A stretch of 64,000 nucleotides of DNA from Neofusicoccum parvum. Taxonomy: Eukaryota > Ascomycota > Dothideomycetes > Botryosphaeriales > Botryosphaeriaceae. Under the pieces are notes generated by a model that worked only from the letters and a program-made list of their open reading frames with translations, was not told the DNA's origin and did not search any database. The position numbers were made by a program, and so were the translations under genes. Positions 59,464 through 64,000 of this stretch are shown in pieces; position 1 is the stretch's first letter, and the number at the start of each line of letters is the position of its first letter. Where the stretch lies: positions 248,001-312,000 of the forward strand of contig CP087220.1 of the NCBI GenBank assembly GCA_020912385.1, given 5' to 3'.

Positions 59464-61413
59464 ATGTTTACAACTCCCGCGCCCTCCGCCCCGACGCTCT
59501 CGACAACCACCTCGCCCGCCTCGCCCACCTCCCCGACCCGCACGGGCAGACTCCGTGGACTCAGTTATCTGCGCAGCTACACCCACCTCCACTCCCACTC
59601 GAGCGACCGATCTCCCGCGGGAAGCAGCGGCCACATTCGACGCCCTTCGCTCGTCCGCACGCGATCCACCCCCAGCGCCAACGCCTCGCTCTCCTCCTCC
59701 AGCACCGACACTACCCCGAGCGTCGACCTGCCCTCGCACGCCCGCCACACCCCCGTCGACGGTCCCGCCGACGCTCCCGGTGGAACAAGCGGCTGGGTAC
59801 CCACAGTCGTGGGACGGAGTGGCCTGTCCCGTGTCGCTTCCTCCGCAGAACCTTCCACCACCTCTGCCACCTCTCCGCGACCCGCCTCAATGACTCGCAA
59901 CCGCGCCGAGTCTGCTGCCCCAGTTTTGGGCGTCACTCACCACGGCCCGGCCAGTGGGGATGCGACGGCCGATGGGGCCACTCCTCACAAGCAGCTGCCT
60001 TCAATACGCTTCATTCCGCACGAGGACCCCAGAGCCTCGCGTCCGAGCCTGCAGTTCCCTCCTATATCAAGGACGCTGCCGAGCGATGATTGCGTCATTC
60101 GAGTAGGAAGGTACTCGGAGAAGGACAACATCCCTAACGATCTGCCGCCAAATATTCCCTCTTCAGCCCCCGTTGGATTTAAGTCTAAAGTTGTATCTCG
60201 CAGACATTGCGAGTTTTGGTGCAAAGATGGCCAGTGGTGGATCAAGGACGTAAAGTCAAGTTCCGGTACTTTCTTGAACCACATAAGACTGTCTCAGCCT
60301 GGAGTTGAGAGTAAGCCGTACAAAGTGGGGGACGGCGATGTTGTCCAGCTTGGCATTGATTTTAGAGGGGGCGAAGAGATGATCTTTCGCTGCGTCAAAA
60401 TTCGGATCGAGTGCAATCGCAATTGGCAGAAAGCGCTTAACAACTTCAAGTAAGTTTGGATGACCTGATTCTAGCTTATCAGCGTTAACGAGGGCAGCAA
60501 ATCGACACACAAACGCTTGCGCAACCTTGCGCAAGGGGCCAAATCGAAGGACTCCGATTCTGCAAGCACTCACAGCACCGATTGCAGCATCTGCCTGATG
60601 TCTATTCGTCCCTGCCAAGCATTGTTTGTGGCGCCTTGTTCGCATGTCTGGCACTACAAGTGCATTGCAAGGATTATCAACGGCCCTACCTACCCACAGT
60701 TCATGTGTCCGAATTGCCGCATGGTCAATGACCTCGAGGCAGATGTTAGCGAACCTGAGGGCTGGGATGATGAACTGGATGACGACGACGAGGACCTGGA
60801 CGAGAAACTTGCGCTGGCAGAGTCCAATGCCCTTCCCAATGGTACTACTCCTAGGAGCCCGGCGGAAGATGAGGCAGATGGCACAAGCACGCCGCGGGCT
60901 GTGGGCGCGGCGCCGGCCACACTGAATAACGATGGCGCTGAGTTGAATACGACGACTACGCAGACCGAAAGGATTGAGGAGGAAGATTTGGCGGCCGGTA
61001 TGGCCGGCGTTGCTCTGACCGAAGATATCGGGCCTCCATCAGACCAGGAACAATCATCGGACACTGGCCTCAACACACCTCCAGATGATGACTCTCTGCC
61101 AGAATCGGTCGCATCTCCATCGGCCAACGTGCTACCCGTTCCTATTGTGACCCCGAGCCCGAGTTCATCTTCGGCAGCGACCCCATTTGGAGAGAGTACA
61201 ATTTTGGCGACTCCGGCTCCAACCAACCAGTACGCACTAAGCCCCACTCCGGCTGTCCCCGGTCCTGAGTGCCCCATGACCCCCAGGAATGACGCCGGCC
61301 CCTTCGTTTTGGATGGCGCCGGTGCCAGGAATGGTCGGGGTAGCCCTGAAGATACAGCGACTGATAGCGTTGAAAGTAGGGTTAACAGCGATGGGTCCAG
61401 TCTTTCTAGCTGA
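59464..61413 (+). CDS. FHA-RING E3 ubiquitin ligase, Dma1/Dma2-like
   Basis: Two exons, 59464-60449 and 60498-61413, joined by a 48-nt intron, give 633 aa. An FHA domain lies at about 205-318, with RVGR (213-216), SRRH (245-248) and SSGTFLN (266-272), the phosphothreonine-binding residues. A RING-H2 domain lies at about 358-400: CSIC, C368, PCSH, HYKC, CPNC. This order defines the Dma1/Dma2/Chfr-type ligases. Fission yeast Dma1 blocks the septation initiation network at the spindle checkpoint by ubiquitinating Sid4. The N-terminal 200 residues are Ser/Thr/Pro-rich. The C-terminal 230 residues are acidic and low in complexity, longer than in the yeast proteins. The ATG at 59464 was chosen as the first good start. 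Confidence 0.93.
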
Positions 61414-62079
61414 TGAGGCGTAATTACTTGCATTGGCTTTCATTGATACCTGATTTGCAGCTTTGGGGACGGCGAGCGAGGCGTTTGAGTTGATATCACG
61501 GGTGGCAGCATGATACTTGAAGGTTTGCATTTTGGTTCCTTTCATTATCTTCTTTCTTCTTCTTCTCTTACCTGTCAGTTTCACTTGCATCCTGGGGGGC
61601 TCGTAATTCCTCCGGCATTCCGACCGTCATCACGGCTTGCTTACACTAGTTGATGGTTTATTTTGAGAGAGCGAGTTGCATAGTTGCATATGCACATGGT
61701 AGTACAGACGCCGTCGCTGTCAGGGTTAGGGATAATAAAGTTCTTGAGCCAATTGACTGATCTCAATGTTTACTCAGTGTCATGTCAATTTATTCGGTCC
61801 AGCTGAGTCGTGGCCAACATGCAGTATCACGACAGCAGAGTGCCATGATGATTTAAGGTCGCATCTGGATGAAGAACTGAGTAATAGCAGGCAAAAACCT
61901 CATCCATCTGGGATTGGGCATCAGCGTACGCAAAAGTGTGCAGCTGCCGAAGGCGGCGGTAGGGCTGAGTGCAGCTGACTAACGTCATTGCCGAGACGGC
62001 GGCGAGCGCCCGTCAAGAAATCCGAGCGACGCCATCACCACAGGACCTTATCCTCACCACACACCTCCCACACTCTGCT
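61414..62079. other. Intergenic region upstream of MAS2
   Basis: The 3' flank of the FHA-RING gene and promoter of the peptidase subunit, both on the plus strand. A C/T-rich stretch near 62040-62075 precedes the start codon. No other gene is seen. Confidence 0.55.
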
Positions 62080-63868
62080 ATGTTGCGTTCAGCAAGGCCA
62101 AGAGTATCGCGAGCACTACAACTTGCGGCGCCGCGATCGCTGCTTCCGACCAGGCGTTTCGCGAGCGTCCGCGCAGAAGAAAAGGTGCGCCATCACGCCG
62201 CGTAGCCAAACATCTCAAACGGCTGACCTCTTGCAGGATCCTGTGGAGCTCGATCAAATCACGACACTTCCAAATGGCATTCGCGTCGCCACCGAGGCCC
62301 TGCCGGGCCACTTCTCCGGGATTGGCGTATACGTCGACGCCGGTTCACGCTACGAGACTCCCGAGCTTCGCGGCGTATCACACATCATCGACCGGCTAGC
62401 CTTCAAGTCAACGAGCAAGAGGACTTCAGATCAGATGCTAGAGATGCTGGAGTCACTGGGAGGAAACATCCAATGCGCTTCGAGCAGGGAAAGCTTGATG
62501 TACCAATCGGCTACCTTCAACAGCAGGGTCGAGGACTGCGTTGGTCTACTTGCTGAGACGATTCGGGACCCGCTGATCACGCAGGAGGAGGTCGAACAAC
62601 AGCTAGACACGGCTGCGTACGAAATTGGCGAGATCTGGAGCAAGCCAGAGCTCATCCTGCCGGAACTGGTGCACATGGCCGCTTACAAGGACAACACTCT
62701 TGGAAACCCGCTCCTATGTCCCCAGGAAAGGCTAGAGGAAATTGATAGGAACGTGGTGGAGGCATACCGCAAGATGTTCTTCCGGCCAGAGAGGATGGTT
62801 GTCGCATTCGCCGGGGTGAACCACCAGGAGGCCGTCAAGCTTTCTGAGCAGTACTTTGGCGACATGAAGAAGGAGGCGTTGCTTTCTCAAGTCGGCTCTG
62901 AGGCGACTCTCAACACTGCTGCTGCTCCAGAAGGTCAATCGACAATTGCTTCTACCCCATCAAATGTCGCATATGGCGCCAGCAACCCTCAGGAATCGTC
63001 CAAGCTGCTTGGGAAAATTCCCTTCTTCAAGAACCTCTCCACCTCCGCTCAACACTCCGCATCTCATACCGATACCCCTCTCACGACTTCTGCCTTCCCT
63101 GAACCTAATCTCGATCTCCCTGCTCACTACACTGGGGGCTTCCTCTCACTCCCTCACATTCCGCCCCCTCCGAACCCGGCATTGCCACGCCTCTCGCATA
63201 TCAACCTGGCGTTCGAAACTCCTGGTATTGGTTCTGAGGATATCTACGCACTTGCAACCCTACAAACCCTCCTTGGTGGCGGTGGATCTTTCTCTGCTGG
63301 TGGCCCTGGCAAGGGCATGTACTCTCGACTGTACACCAATGTGTTGAACCAGTACGGCTGGGTCGAGTCATGCACGGCGTTCAACCACTCCTACTCAGAC
63401 TCTGGACTCTTCGGCATCAGCGCATCTTGCGAACCTCGCAGCATCGGCAGCATGCTCGATGTCATGTGCCGTGAGCTTGCGTCCCTCTCTGCCCCTACCG
63501 GTTTCCACGCACTTAAGGAGGGAGAAGTGCAGCGTGCTAAAAACCAGCTTCGTTCATCGCTTCTCATGAACCTGGAAAGCCGCATGGTGGAGCTCGAGGA
63601 TTTGGGCAGGCAAGTGCAGGTGCATGGCCGCAAGGTTGGTGTCACGGAGATGTGCGCCAAGATTGAGAAGGTTACGATTAAGGATCTGCGCCGGGTGGCT
63701 GCGGAGGTGTTTGGTGGTCAGATCAAGAACCCGGGCAGCGGCAGTGGTGCGCCGACAGTGGTGCTACAGGAGGGTCTGTACGATGGCGAAGCTCCATCTC
63801 AGAGGAGGAGTTTCGCTTGGGGAGAGATCCAGGAGAAGATTGCGAGGTGGCAACTGGGCCGGAGATAA
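62080..63868 (+). CDS. MAS2: Mitochondrial processing peptidase, alpha subunit
   Basis: Two exons, 62080-62184 and 62237-63868, joined by a 52-nt intron, give 578 aa. The first exon encodes an Arg-rich, acid-free presequence (MLRSARPRVSRALQL.. RRFASV), so the protein is imported into mitochondria. The peptidase M16 fold follows with ITTLPNGIRVATE. The zinc site is degenerate (HIIDRLAF in place of HxxEH), as expected for the alpha subunit. The substrate-binding glycine-rich loop GGGGSFSAGGPGKGMYSRLY is intact. With the beta subunit it removes presequences from imported proteins. An insert of about 90 residues (LLSQVGSEATL to LDLPAHYTGG) is longer than in yeast Mas2. Confidence 0.95.
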
Positions 63869-64000
63869 ATACTGAAGAAAAGAAAGGCGGCTCGGATGGG
63901 CTGCTCGTCATGTATGATGTATAGTTCTAGTTCGCCATCGGGGCGTCATAGGTTCCTCGGGAGCAGCCGATTTCGCCTCAGAGTATAGTCACTATGGGGC
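63869..64000. other. 3' flank of MAS2
   Basis: Only downstream sequence of the peptidase gene remains before the window ends. A GATAAATACTGAAG segment directly follows the coding region; no clear poly(A) signal is seen. Confidence 0.5.

Noticed and set aside
59246..60089. Plus-strand frames of over 200 aa overlapping the FHA-RING start
   Set aside because: They are out of frame with the FHA domain and consist of Pro/Arg/Ser low-complexity sequence.
1..64000. tRNA, rRNA, CRISPR and intact transposons
   Set aside because: I looked for tRNA T-loop motifs, direct repeat-spacer arrays and transposase or reverse-transcriptase motifs and saw none. A covariance-model search was not possible here.

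Overview
The window looks like nuclear DNA of a filamentous ascomycete (Pezizomycotina). The genes carry many short GT-AG introns, mostly 50-90 nt, and intergenic gaps run from 0.5 to 4 kb. The gene content is typical of these fungi: a HET-domain protein, a laccase, a rhamnogalacturonan lyase and septation-network genes. The class within Pezizomycotina cannot be fixed from sequence alone. I rebuilt 21 protein-coding genes exon by exon, requiring reading phase to be kept across each junction. No tRNA, rRNA, CRISPR array or intact transposon was seen.

Layout. 0-8 kb: a ZZ-finger/HET protein running off the left edge (-), an HSL-type esterase (+), a long gene-free stretch, and a 234-aa orphan (-). 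11-21 kb: a Sec2-type Rab GEF (-), an ATF/CREB-type bZIP factor with a long intron-bearing leader (+), and an MDR/quinone oxidoreductase (-). 21-29 kb, all +: adenylosuccinate lyase (12 exons), NAD kinase, secreted rhamnogalacturonan lyase. 30-36.6 kb: glycerol-3-phosphate acyltransferase (-), MFS transporter (+), GFA-domain protein (-). 39-51 kb: laccase (+), class 3 lipase (-), a 1,120-aa orphan (+), and an AAA+ ATPase (+). 52.9-64 kb: a weakly supported small gene (-), the septation-initiation-network protein Cdc14 (-), a magnesium-chelatase-like protein (-), a Dma1-like FHA-RING ubiquitin ligase (+), and mitochondrial processing peptidase alpha (+).

How the genes relate. This is mostly ordinary fungal chromosome, not one gene cluster. 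Core metabolism (purines, NADP, glycerolipid, mitochondrial import) is mixed with secreted or lytic enzymes (laccase, RG lyase, esterase, lipase). The most suggestive functional pairing is cdc14 (a SIN component) and a dma1-like gene (a SIN inhibitor in fission yeast), about 4.2 kb apart.

Most worth checking: three genes between 43 and 53.5 kb each need a one-base correction in a homopolymer to read through; the bZIP leader has an upstream ORF whose length depends on splicing; a ZZ finger precedes the HET domain; and a large orphan carries paired cysteines, an NCxxFC motif and a polyglycine tail. No clearly undescribed multi-gene system was found.
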